From Ficedula albicollis (Eukaryota; Chordata; Aves; Passeriformes; Muscicapidae): 64,000 nucleotides of DNA. The translations under genes and the position numbers were made by a program. Location: the NCBI RefSeq assembly GCF_000247815.1, contig NC_021674.1:8624077-8688076 (forward strand), read 5' to 3'. Shown piece by piece: positions 43,546 to 56,288 of this stretch (position 1 is the first letter of the stretch; every line of letters begins with the position of its first letter). The notes beneath the pieces are model-generated. The model saw only the letters and a program-made list of their open reading frames with translations, had not been told where the DNA came from and did no database searches.

Positions 43546-44066
43546 GAGAGAGCAATCCATCATCGGCGGCTCCTGCGGGCTGTTCTGCTGAAGGCTCTGA
43601 GGAAGCAGACATGAGATGTTACCCAAAAGCAGGGCTGTGTGAGCCCTCTGAACCTAATGATGCTGGGCTCTCATGGATGTATGAACGTGATGGTGCAGAA
43701 GATCCCAGCATCAGGGACTCTCTGGATGGCTTCTACAAAATGTACTGCAGAAAGCAGCCAGAGAGAAAGGATCCAACCTATCAGGCTGCCTCACAGTGTC
43801 TGTCACAGAAGATTTCTGAGCTGGAGCAAAAGGGTGGAACAAAATACGTGTCACGTTGCCTGCAAATGGCACAGTTGGTCTTGAACAGAGATGGATGTAA
43901 GATCTTTCCAAACCATTCCCCTTCTACTTGCTTTTCAAAGCCAGCTGAAGGAGAAGTCTTGTTGGAAAACAGGAGGAGGACACCTGGACTCTCAGATGAC
44001 ATCCTGCAGTTCCTCGTGAAGCAAACACAGGCAGAACGTAGCCCTGATGGGTCACATGAGAAGTGA
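43546..44066 (+). CDS. SHLD1: SHLD1 (shieldin complex subunit 1), last coding exon
   Basis: This encodes residue 54 (split codon) to 226 and the stop. It is the conserved C-terminal domain that binds SHLD2. What is seen: RDSLDGFYKMY, then QCLSQKISELE, then LQMAQLVLNRDGCKIF, then TPGLSDDILQFLVKQ; human SHLD1 as I recall it has matching LDRFYEMF, CLSQKI, FNRDGC and PGLS-type segments in the same order. The full model is 226 residues against 205 in human, with the extra length in the linker after the first exon and at the C-terminus. The exon begins after CTCTGCTTGCAG and ends at TGA in GAGAAGTGAGC. I found no clear AATAAA close downstream, so the 3' end is not placed. Confidence 0.93.
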
Positions 44067-45082
44067 GCAAGACACTGGTTTGTTTCTGCCATCGAGGCTT
44101 TGCTTTCACTCCAGAAAGAGGTGATTTTCGTAGAAAGACATTGTTCTCCAAACACCACCTTCAGCACCAGATGTTCCATGGAGGGGTTCACCCACATTAG
44201 ACCTTGCACCTTGCTCTCTGAAGGGCAGAACTGCACAAGGAGCATTGGTGTAACTGCTTGGGATGTGTTGATTAATTGGGAGGGCTCATGCAGTGTTTGT
44301 TGCTGGGACATCAAATGTGATAATTTATACCTACCAGGCTTTTAAATTGGCCTGCATCCTTACCACAGGTTAACAGTGGTCCAGCCCAGATTCAGCCCCT
44401 GGGTGGGCATGGCTGTCCAAGTGCTGCTGGCTATAACAGACTGTTTGAACGACCTTGGCATGGTGTGCCCCAGCCTTACAGAGGGAAAGTTAAGATTTCA
44501 TTCTGTACATTTGCCTCCACAGGGTGCCTATTAGCTCTGTGTTTTTAGATATGTAACCCCATAGTTCATGATTGCAATGCCAGGTGAGTTTTTCTGACAG
44601 AAAAAAGTGTGTGTGCGCATGAGTAGGAGAAAATACAGCTCCGAGTATGTTCTCTGACAGTGCTTCTGTCCTGTTTACCTCCCCACCATCACCCCCCCCT
44701 CCAAGAACCTTCAGTTCCTTTCTGACTTTCATGATGGTGCTAATGAGATCCCTGGGGGAATGTTCCCTTTAAAATGAAACGGATCTCTCTGAGCCCAAAG
44801 AGTCTGATGTCAGTCAGCAACAGAGCAGTGAACCCACGCACAGCCACTTAAGGTTTCTCTCTCTCGGAAGCCTCCCGGCTCGGTGGCTTCTTTGTTGCTT
44901 TACTGCCTCAGCCAGGCAGATAAATGTCTTTGTGCATGTTTTCCACCCACTGGTCTCTCCACTGAAAGAGCAGTTTGCTGTAGTGGTGTTGTTAGCTGAC
45001 TGGGGAGGCCATTCTCCAGCTTGGGTGTGAGCAAGGAAGCACGGAGTGCCAGAGGAAGGGATGTGTTCAAGATGACAACAAG

Positions 45083-45215
45083 TGGGCAAAGGAGAAAGAA
45101 AAAGGGTGGTTGGGGTCTCAAAGGTCAACATCATTGTGGTTACTCCGCAGATGGGCAAAGGAGAAAGAAAAAGGGTGGTTGGAGTCTCAAAGGTCAACAT
45201 CATTGTGGTTACTCC
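45083..45215. repeat. 69-bp tandem duplication, two copies
   Basis: Copies start at 45083 and 45152, purine-rich, with one difference (TGGGGTC versus TGGAGTC). The second copy ends at TACTCC near 45215. Confidence 0.9.
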
Positions 45216-47625
45216 AGTACAGCCACAGTGGTCGTACTAGTTTTTGATACTTTATATCAAAATTTTGATATTTGATATCCAGTGTTTGCCAGCCCAGCTG
45301 CTGAGACCTCTCATCCACTCCCTGTCCACACTGGCCAGATGTCAGAGTGGGTGTTTATGTTCCTGCATGTCACATTCCCTGCTGCAGTCCCACGTGGGGC
45401 TGCTATTCCTGCCTTGCTGCCCCTGGCAGATTGGCACAGCCCCTGTGCTCTGCAGGTGTTTCCAGCAAAGGCAATGGAAATTTGGCTGCTGCCTTCAGTC
45501 AGAACAGGAGGAGGCCCAGCTGGCTGCAAGTTATGGCCAAAGTCTTAGAACTTAGTGTAATCTCTCTTTGCAAATAGATTTATATTGGAAGTTGCTGGGT
45601 TTAGTTTCCCATCCTTGAGTCACCATGGAGCCAATGCATTTGGCTTTGTGGCGGTCCTGCTCGGTGTGTTGCTTGCTTGCTTTTGTGGCAGAGGTGTTGT
45701 GCATGTGCTGGAGGGCACATAGAATATTGGAGCAGACCTTCAGCTGCTCCCCCAGTATTACTCAAGGTAAGGGTGCCAGGGGGAAAAAAGGAGTTGAGGA
45801 TACAGCATCATTTCTGTAGTAGCAAACAAACCCACAGGTGCTTGTGTATCAAAATCCAGATGAAAGCATCCTGCTGGCAAAAACTATAGAGAATGGTAAT
45901 ATCAGCTAGTTTAGCCACATGTACAGCTGGAAAAGCAAACATGTTCCTGAGTGTGCTGTCAATAATTACAGTAACATCACTGGCCCCTCTGCCAGGTTAT
46001 ATTAACCCCCATGGATCTGTCACAGCAACAAGGGCATTGATATTGGCAGATGTTGGGAGATATTGCTAAGGATGTGCAGGGAAGAAGGAAGGTCTTCAGT
46101 GTGAATCAGATACTGTTGCTTTTAATTTTTGCCAGTGTCTGTGCTGTTCCACACAGTTAAATTAGTTGCTGTGCAAAACCTCTTTAACTGCCATTTTAAG
46201 GGAAGTAGACTCCCATGAAGAGAGAGATGGTCAGAGGTCGGCATCTGAATCCCTTTAGTTGCTGTATTTGGTTTGTTGATGAATTGGTCAGTGCTTTAGG
46301 TGCTCTAAAACCATCTGGTCTCCTATTCAGACTTGTAAAAAAATTATTTTAAGGGGAAAAAAATGGCCAAAAATGTGCAATTTCCACAAAGAAAGCTTGC
46401 AGAAAAATAGGAAGTTCCTGCTCTTTCTCCTGCTGCTACTGATGTTTGAGACATCCCTACTGGGTTTTGATGGAAAAGAGGCTCAGAATGACAAAAGAGA
46501 GAAAAGGTGGCTTCTAAAAGAGCATGAAGAGAGATACTAGCAGAGGAGAGCGTCAAACTGTTCAATTTTAAGGACCAACGTAGGCAGAACAGGCTGGATG
46601 CAGCTGAAAAATTTGGATTATGACTCATACCTACAAATCTTGGCTGGCATCTTGCAGAGGACATGGTAATCTCTGTGCTGCTGAAACATGCAGTCTTTTG
46701 AGAAGTTTGCACCCCTCAGAATCAGGAGTGCTGCAGTTCCTTCTGTGCGCTGCTCACTTCCAGTGGATCATGGATATGTCTGTCCCTGGCTTCCTCGAGG
46801 TGAAAAGACAGTCCTTTTGCATGGCAAGTACAAGAGTGTATGAAGCCCTCACAGAAATGTCCCATGTTCTGTCCATTTCCTCCCAGCCTGTGCAATAATC
46901 TGGGAGACTGAGTTTATTCCTGAGAGGTGAAGTGCTTTCCTCTGTCCCCGGCTTGCACTTGACTTAGTTTTGGCACTTCTGTGGTTTCAGCTCACCCTGT
47001 CTTCCCAACTTGTTGGCCTCCTAGCACTTGTGGTTCTCACCTCTGCTGGCAAAGCCAGCTGCTGTCACCTCTCTTCATCCCCCTATGTCTGGAGGCTGCT
47101 TTAGCAAAGGCATCTGGGAGCTTACACTGCAGAACAAACCCAAGAGGTTTTTTTTCCTTCTGTTTGTTAAGGCTCACAGTCGAGGAGCAGCTCTCTGACC
47201 CTAACTTAGGACAGCACCTGAAAACCTACACCACCTTTCAGGGCTCTGGGTAGACAAGCTCCCACAAAATCCTCAAGCAAAGTGTGTAAGGGAAGTAAAA
47301 TATGGGGAATCAGTCCCATAGGAGAAGACAAGCAAGGCCAAAATTGATCCCCCATCGCCAAGTAGGAGGAACACAGGACATGGTGAGAACTTGACGTGGC
47401 CCAGGGGTTTGCCTGCTGCACAGCCCAGATCCAAATCCCACCCAAGGTGTGTTAGAGGTGTGTGAGCTTTGGGTTGGGTGTTGTGCACCTGAGCTGGACC
47501 AGCATCCCCGGTGTCTGAGAGGGCTGTGCTGCTGCAGGCACCGAGCCCTGCCGTGCACACAGCCACTGGAGTGGGCTCAGCCTGGGACTAGGTGTGGCAG
47601 GCTGAGTGCTGCCTCTGTTCGCTTA

Positions 47626-48819
47626 CATAAACGCCTGGTCCAAGCTCTTCTGTCATCCCTGCCCAATGCTGCTGCTGTTAAGTCATTCCCTCGGCTGGGA
47701 GCTGCTCCAGGACGTTTGGTATCCATGGCCCCTCTGCTCCTTACTCCAACAGCGATTTTGTTTTCCCTCCCACATGGCTGCTGGTGGGAGGTGCTGATTC
47801 ATGCCAGCGACCTACCCAGTCCTGGAGCCCAAAGGCAGCCGGGGAGAGCTGAGCGCCTGCCACAGGTGCTGAAGCAGGTCCTGAGCAGGCCCCAGTGAAG
47901 TAAATGGGGCCAGGACTGTTTACCAGCAGGGGATTTTCCCCCAGGAGTTGAAGGTGCTTTGGTATGCCTGGATATATCAGGACATACGGTTGTTAAAACT
48001 GGTATATGACAGGCACTATACATCCCGTATAAATGTGGCCATTTCGTTACTGAGCATTGGTGATTTTGTGTGGGGCATATGTTTTCCCACAACACAGAAG
48101 TTCATTTTAAAAATACCCTGTTCTGTAGGCTTTTCCTAATGACTATTTTCCCCCCACACATCAATTAGGCAACAACATATGCCAGCATTTCTTCCTTAAA
48201 AGTAAAATCTGGCACATAACACCATAAACGCCTGGTCCAAGCTCTCCTGTCATCCCTGCCCAATGCTGCTGCTGTTAAGTCATTCCCTCGGCTGGGAGCT
48301 GCTCCAGGACGTTTGGTATCCATGGCCCCTCTGCTCCTTACTCCAACAGCGATTTTGTTTTCCCTCCCACATGGCTGCTGGTGGGAGGTGCTGATTCATG
48401 CCAGCGACCTACCCAGTCCTGGAGCCCAAAGGCAGCCGGGGAGAGCTGAGCGCCTGCCACAGGTGCTGAAGCAGGTCCTGAGCAGGCCCCAGTGAAGTAA
48501 ATGGGGCCAGGACTGTTTACCAGCAGGGGATTTTCCCCCAGGAGTTGAAGGTGCTTTGGTATGCCTGGATATATCAGGACATACGGTTGTTAAAACTGGT
48601 ATATGACAGGCACTATACATCCTGTATAAATGTGGCCATTTCATTACTGAGCATTGGTGATTTTGTGTGGGGCATATGTTTTCCCACAACACAGAAGTTC
48701 ATTTTAAAAATACCCTGTTCTGTAGGCTTTTCCTAATGACTATTTTTCCCCCACACATCAATTAGGCAACAACATATGCCAGCATTTCTTCCTTAAAAGT
48801 AAAATCTGGCACATAACAC
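47626..48819. repeat. 597-bp tandem duplication, two copies
   Basis: Copies 47626-48222 and 48223-48819 are head to tail and about 99% identical; I see about four differences (CTCTTCTG/CTCTCCTG, CCCGTATA/CCTGTATA, TTTCGTTAC/TTTCATTAC, and a T/C change in a homopolymer border). The unit starts CATAAACG and ends CATAACAC, so a short CATAA match lies at the junction. Duplicate open frames (for example 47948 and 48545) arise from the repeat and are not genes. Confidence 0.95.
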
Positions 48820-51787
48820 ACAGAGCATGAAATAATAAGATGTGATTAAAGCAGTAGCTGGAGCTAACCAGAGCCAGAAAACTTGTGGCTGAAAGGTCAA
48901 ACCTTTTCTAAAATTGCCTTTGCAAAGGCCTGCCTGTTTGCAGGTGCTGGGACTTGGGAAGGAAAGTCTTGTAGTGAAAGAACAACTGTCATAGAAGATT
49001 TCACCTTCAGTTCAAACCAAACAAACTTTCACTTGCATTGGGAGGTGGTTCTTGTAATGGGAAATGTCAGTCAGCCTTAGGGCAGGTATCACTTTCCAGT
49101 GTTACCTGCATTGCTGTGAGAGATGAACCAGGAATGGTGCTAAAATCAGCACCTCCTAGCCAGAGAAGCAGGATGATTCTGTAATGAAGGATACTGAGGT
49201 GGGGATGCTGTGCCCTGCAACACATTTCCAGTGTGACTTCCACCAATTAATTTTTTCTAAGTTGCCAGCAGCTTTTTTGGGGTATCTGAGAGCTTCAGAG
49301 AAGGAGTGAAAGGGCAGGGCATTTACACCCACACCTCTAACAGCAATTCCCCTCAAAACCCTGCAATTAGAGGTTCAGACAAAAATAGAGATTCTGCATC
49401 TGTGGTCCAGGCCCACCTGTTTAAGAAGGGCTCAGCATGTTCTGTGAGGCCAGCTTGTTTTTGATCTTGTTTTTGCATCTTCCCAAGGTCTGACTGGTCA
49501 CTGAGACAAGCTGAGCACCACATGATGAATGTGTGAGTGCAGACAAGTCCTGTGGCTGGGTTCTGTCTCTGGGAGTGTTAATTCTGCCTGTCTGGTGTTC
49601 AAGAAGAGACTGGTTGCACGTGAATTACTAGGAAAAAAAAATTCTTCTGGGATGAGGAGACATTCTGCTATTTTGAGGGCTGGGGGAATCTTTCCAAAGG
49701 CAGCAGTGAATTAGGCTGAAAATGCAGTGGTGTGCTGGACAAGTGTCAGACTGATTCCTGTGCCACTTCCTCCTGTTCCCATTCCCTCGGGGTGCCTCTG
49801 CAGCTGATTTTTCCCAAAACTAGGGCATGATGCCCTGCAGACTCAGTGTGCCTCACCTGAGTGCTGGCAAAGCCATCCACTGTGGCTTGCTCTTTCTCAT
49901 ATCCAGGGCAGCAGAGTCTCTTTCAAGGTCTCTTTTCCTGCTTTTCCTGTTTGGATCACCTTCCCATCAGCAGGGTTACTAGACAAATTTACACAGATGG
50001 AGAATCTTCCTGGTATTTTCCTTTCCCAAGGCTGCTTTTAAGCTTAAGCCTTTAAAGCTTTTTTGATAAGCACACAGCATTTCACACAAAGGGCCTAAAA
50101 GTCTTAAAATCGGTGTATGCAAAAGGAAGAAGGATATTCTAAGGGGAACAGATGCTAGCAAAATATCCTCCTGCATTTTGTAGGTTTTGCTCTCTCTTTC
50201 CTAGGCTTTTTTTTGCAGTTAGGTTTTGTTCTTTTTGCCAGTGGTGATTCAAAAAAAAGGTGATGGAAAATTTCTTGGGCGATTCCTTTTTCTGTGTGAA
50301 TACTGCTGTCATAAAGTAGATCTCTCAGCACTGTGTTTTCAGTCTGCAATTATGTGCAAGGGCATAATTGGATTTTTTTTTCCCAGTACATACATTGTTC
50401 AGTAATAAAAAGTTTATTCTGAAATCATTACAGTCTGTTGCAGAAATCTATATGTTTTTATCTTGCAAAATGGAAATTTGCCTCTGAAATTTCCATGACA
50501 CTATTAACCACAGAACAGTATTGTTCTTACCAAACAGAACCCTTGCTGAGAGTGAAACTGCTATAAATATTTAAAGAAATTAATTACTAAATAAGCCAGA
50601 GTAGTGCCCCAGTCTTTAAATATTAAATGGAACATACACAGTTGACAAAAAGCAGGCAGAAACACTGAATGGGGCAATTTAATGGCCTAAATGTAATTAT
50701 TTGCAAGGCAAAGGCAACTTTAAAGTCTTTTTTGCTTAATGACAAGCAGTACTCAAAATACAAGGGCTTAAGTCCACATTTTGCTTGCCGAAAGAAATTT
50801 CTATCTTGTTTTATGTTCTACTACAGAGGCCTTCAAGTTCACCGAAGAGGTTAATTAACCAGTGTGAGTTTAAAAAGAGCAGGGAGTGTTGGCAGGGATT
50901 GTTTCATGAAGGGCTTTCTTTGGGGCAGCACCTGGGTGTGCAGCTCAGCCGTGCCCAGCCTGCAGGGTGAGATGCTCCAGCGATCTCCAGCTGCTCTCTG
51001 GGCATCAGCTGCCTGGGAGCTCCAGTCCTGCAGTGATGCTAATCCTCCAAAAGCCAGCCCAGAGGGATGTGTTGGCAGCTTTTGGGCCCTGTTCGTTGTC
51101 CAGGACTCCTGATCTGGTCAGGAGGGTGTTGGGGTGCTCTTACATCCCCCCTTGTAGAAGAGGAGGCACCCAGGGCGGTGAAGGTTGCTTCTGTTGTCAG
51201 CCAGGCAATTCTCTCCAGCTGAGGCTGGGAGAAGGTTTAGTCATAGCCAAATTTGTAAAGCCATGAGTAATCGTGTCAGGGCTGCTTGTGCCCCTGCTCA
51301 AGATCCAAAAGCTGCATTTTAGCTTGATGACCAATTCATCTGGAGTGGTCAGTTTTGACTTGGAGTCCAGCAGATAGTTTTCTGACAGACAATCAGGTGA
51401 GAAGTGGCAGCACAAAAAAAATGAGGTCTTATGACTAAAAATGTCAGTGGTGCCCACATTATTAGTCAAATTCCAGCTTTCTCTTCTAGGAGGAGATGTG
51501 CCTATTGTTTCCCACCCTTGTAATTTTCCTATGGAGACATTTACCAGTGGAATCGCAGGAGCTAACTTGCATTTCCTGCCTTGGAGAAAGCAATGCCAGG
51601 AAGTTACTACTAGGGAAGGACCTAGGAAGTGGCACTTCATGCTGTCTGCAGTATGGAAAAATTGCCCCTAGGCCCCAAAGTATGCTATTTATTTAGTTAC
51701 TAATTTATTTCACTATTTATTATTTTAAACTTATATTTGTATTGCAGCATAATTAAGTTTTCTGCCGTCTGAGAAGGATGACTGGGA

Positions 51788-51985
51788 TCTGAGAAGGATG
51801 ATTGGGGAGGAAGAGAGGTATGTGTGAGCAACATATTGGAAAATATTCTATGGAAAACCTGGGATGTTGGGGAAATGGTTTATACGTCTGAGAAGGATGA
51901 CTGGGGAGGAAGAGAGGTATGTGTGAGCAGCATATTGGAAAATATTCTATGGAAAAACCTGGGATGTTGGGGAAATGGTTTATAC
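51788..51985. repeat. About 99-bp tandem duplication, with a 21-bp partial copy before it
   Basis: Copies 51788-51886 and 51887-51985 differ by ATTGGGG/ACTGGGG, GCAACAT/GCAGCAT and one extra A. The 21 bases before 51788 repeat the start of the unit (TCTGAGAAGGATGACTGGGA), so the array has two and a fraction copies. Confidence 0.9.
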
Positions 51986-52787
51986 TTGGTCTTCCCTTTC
52001 TCACTTCTGATTTGGGTTTGGCTTTGTTTTGGGTTTGGTAGTTTCTTTTATTTTGTTCTGTAACCTTAGGGTGTATCCAGAAGCCCTGAGGATTTATCAG
52101 GTAGCCCAGGGCTTTTTCCAGAAGGCCACAGCAGGGTCTGTGCTTGTATTTTTCATCTCACTTAACAGTTATGACATGCCTTGTAGGCTTATTTTAAACC
52201 TCTTTTCAGTTTGGCTGTGTAATATTTGACCTCATTTCTGTGGAATAGATACATCCTGAAAAACAGGAGCTAGAAGGATCCTGCATGGAAGAGGAGAGGG
52301 TTACAAGTGAAGAAAATTTGCTTTTTTTGGTTAAAGAAGACTAGGAAAGACAATTCAAGAAGAGTTGGACCGAACTTTTAAAGTTCTCAAGCAAAAATAT
52401 CCTGTAAATTCTTTGGATTTTTTTAATGAAGAAATTCTTTTGACACTAAAGACTGGAAGTCAGTTTCCAGCAGCTGTTTCTGCACTGCCTAAGAGCATGT
52501 GGCATGAACACAACGCCACAGTGTGAGGTGCTATATAAATACAGAAAAGAAAAAAAAGATATTTGCCCATGCTACAGAAATCACCCATCTGTACCACACA
52601 GGGTGTCTCTGCTGCAGCTCAGTTTGCTGGACACTGGTACCACGTGCTAAGGTCACAGGTGGCGACAGTCACGTTCCACTTTTGTGGAAGAATGACCCAA
52701 AAATGTATCAGCTGTGCAGCTCCATCATCCCTTATGTTGCCATGATCACTGCATGTGACAAGGTTTCTGAGAGGATTTTGGGTTCTG

Positions 52788-53014
52788 TTAAAATATGTTA
52801 AAATAAATGGTGGCCTTTAGGTGCAGTTGTCTTTCTCCAGACCCATCCTCTTAGCGCCTCCTGAATGAGAGGTGAAAATGGATAAATGGTGGCCTTTAGG
52901 TGCAGTTGTCTTTCTCCAGACCCATCCTCTTAAAATATGTTAAAATAAATGGTGGCCTTTAGGTGCAGTTGTCTTTCTCCAGACCCATCCTCTTAGCGCC
53001 TCCTGAATGAGAGA
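52788..53014. repeat. Mosaic repeat, three copies of a 50-bp core
   Basis: A core beginning ATAAATGGTGGCC occurs at 52803, 52882 and 52945. The first and third are followed by the same GCGCCTCCTGAATGAGAG tail; the second is instead followed by TTAAAATATG. The first and third copies are also preceded by the same TTAAAATATGTTAAA. The order suggests a 142-bp duplication with an extra partial copy between. Confidence 0.9.
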
Positions 53015-55302
53015 TGAGTTTGTTCATGGAATGGGCTGCAATATTTTAATGCCATGAGGACTAATTGGCATCCAAGAATGAAGATAATCCCCACTAGCAC
53101 ATCTAATTAGAAGAGCAATCCTCATATTCCTCATGCAGCTTCCTCTCAATTTAGAAGGAGCTCAGGCACAGAAATTTGCTTGTCATCCTTTGAAGTTCCA
53201 GCTTTAGGATGAGCCAAATGTGTAATTTTTTAAAGCGTTTGGATTTGAGAGAATCCCACAGGATGAATACTGTTTATTCATAGAGCAATAGATTGTCACA
53301 ACATTGTGAGGCGTGGATGTCACTGCAATCAGAGTACTGACACAGCTGAGAAAGGAGGTTGGGGTGTGCCACTCACAGCTGATCAAATGAAATGTGCCTT
53401 TGCCGGCAGTAATCCTGATCTAGTGCAGTCACAGCTCTCTCCTGATCTGCAGAGAAACTCACCCCAGCTGACACCTGGCAGTAAAAGTCCATGTGAAGTG
53501 ACACTGCTTTGGAAATAGAGGCTGACTTAATTAACCGCGGGCAAGATGCTTGGATGCTCTGGTTTTCCAGTTCTGCAGAAAAGTCTGTGGGATCCTGTTT
53601 TGGAATCTGACCCTGAAGACAGAGTTGGGTGTCCTCCAGCAGGTTCTGTCCCTACTCCTCTCAGGGACCTCCTGCAACACTTGAAAATCTTTGTAACCTT
53701 GAACCTGATCGAATCTGAAAGTGTGAAGTTGCTCCCATGTAGACCCTGATGTAACTGATGGCAAAACATCCTATTTATATGCCTGCAGAAGCAGAGAACG
53801 CATAAAAGACAAATGTTTAATTTGAAATTCTTTCTCATGAGCAGCTGAAGAGGTTGAGGCCAGGCTGAATCCTCACACAGACAGGAGAGGGCATGGGGGC
53901 CTTGGAGCCAAGGAAGCTTGTCACTCGTTTGAAACAGGCTCTTGATTTCCCGAAGCCAAGGCTGGAGATTTCCAAAGAAGCATCTGCCTGTGGAGATGGG
54001 GTTGGCACAGGCAGTACAGGAACAGCATGCAGGAGGGGAGATGGGGAGATGTTGCAGATGTTTGTCTTCCATGGTGGCCAGGTGACTGGGTTCTGTTATT
54101 TTGCAGAAATTGTAACTGAATGCAGGTGAACAAGGTGTCTGGCTTTGCCTCCTGCTGTCTCCTCCAGGCTGTCTCTGAAACAGGCTTCAAATGGAGCTGG
54201 GATTCCTGCTTCCCTTAGGCACCAATGACGCTGCTGGTGAGTTTGGTTGGAGCGCTGTGCTTGTGTCCTGTTTTCTGTCTTTAAAGGCTGAGTGCTTGTA
54301 GCAGCCTGCCATTGTTAATGGACAATAGAACGGCACACAGAATGATAACAGAGGGAGCTGCCAGCTTGATGTATAGATCCATTGTCCTCAGGGAACACTG
54401 ACAGATAGAGGGCCATCTGCTTGGCTCTGAGGGCAAACAAAAGAGAAAACTGAAAATACACCTAAAATTGGAGATGGTCCTCTGAGGGTTAATGAAAACC
54501 AAAAGAAGTTCTGGTCTTTGCCTGGCTCTGAAGGGAACCAGGTGGAACATTCAGACTTCCTCTTTGGAGACCTCGTTTTCACTTGTCGTTGAAGCTTTTT
54601 ATTCCGCTAAAGACTAATTGGGATAGCAGGGGCTGTTAAAGGAAACTATGTAAAACTTGATCTCTGTTGGCTTCCTCTGGCTCCCCAGAGCATCATCTCA
54701 GTAAATGAGAGGTTTGCCTGTGGAGATGGATGCTGAGAGCAGTGATTTCCTCAGTAGAACTCTTGAGGAATACTGCGTGTCATTCGCTGCCCAGGTGACA
54801 TAAGTATTGGGATTACTTCCCAGTCGTTCTCTGGGTCTGGGTGTACTGGACTGGTGAGGGGAGAGGCGGGAGCAGTGAGGGGAGGGGAAGGGACAAAAAC
54901 CTCGCAGGAGGAAAAGGCTGCAGCAGCACCTGAAGAGCTTTGATCGGGAAAGGATGTGGAAGCGCGGCGGTGATTTCTGTTGGAGGAATAGGTTACCGCG
55001 CCTCCTCCCGTAGGCAGACGCTGGCGGTGGGAAAGACCCAAGGATGGTACCGCATCCTTGGAGCTGGAGAAGGAGGCAGGGAAGCGCCGCTTTGCCCCGT
55101 TCCTGAGGCGCGGCGGGGCGGGGGGTGCACAGCGGTCCTGGAAGCGTTAGTGGGGGGCAGGAAGGGCGGCTGCGGTAGTTGCCAAGGCAGGGAAAACCAG
55201 CTGGGCTCGCCCCGGCTGTGAGAAAGTTGCCCGGCTCTGGAGGGGCCGAGCGGGTCCGGGGGCGGCGGTACCGGCACCGGCACCGCCCCCGGGGGCTCGC
55301 AG

Positions 55303-55310
55303 TGACGCAG
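55303..55310 (+). promoter_or_regulatory. Possible CRE-like site upstream of CHGB
   Basis: TGACGCAG shares the TGACG half of the cAMP response element. Mammalian CHGB promoters use a CRE close to the start site. This one lies 32 bases before the G run that appears to hide the start, a fitting place. A half site can occur by chance in GC-rich DNA. Confidence 0.3.
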
Positions 55311-55339
55311 CTCCCGGCGGGGCCCCCCGCCCCGCTCCT

Positions 55340-56288
<949 letters not shown>

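Larger units (their letters stand above)
44067..54929. other. SHLD1 3' UTR and intergenic DNA before CHGB
   Basis: No coding exon or RNA gene is recognised. The start must contain the SHLD1 3' UTR, of unknown length. It carries four duplications listed separately (45.1, 47.6, 51.8 and 52.8 kb). The longest open frame (53527-54072, minus, 181 codons) has no recognisable domain and overlaps equally open frames on the other strand, so I do not call it. Confidence 0.6.

Noticed and set aside
47449..48495. Paired 149- and 60-codon open frames repeated 597 bp apart
   Set aside because: Duplicated non-coding sequence carries its chance open frames with it; no protein similarity recognised.
53527..54072. 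181-codon minus-strand open frame
   Set aside because: No recognisable domain, open frames also on the opposite strand, and no exon context; probably chance.
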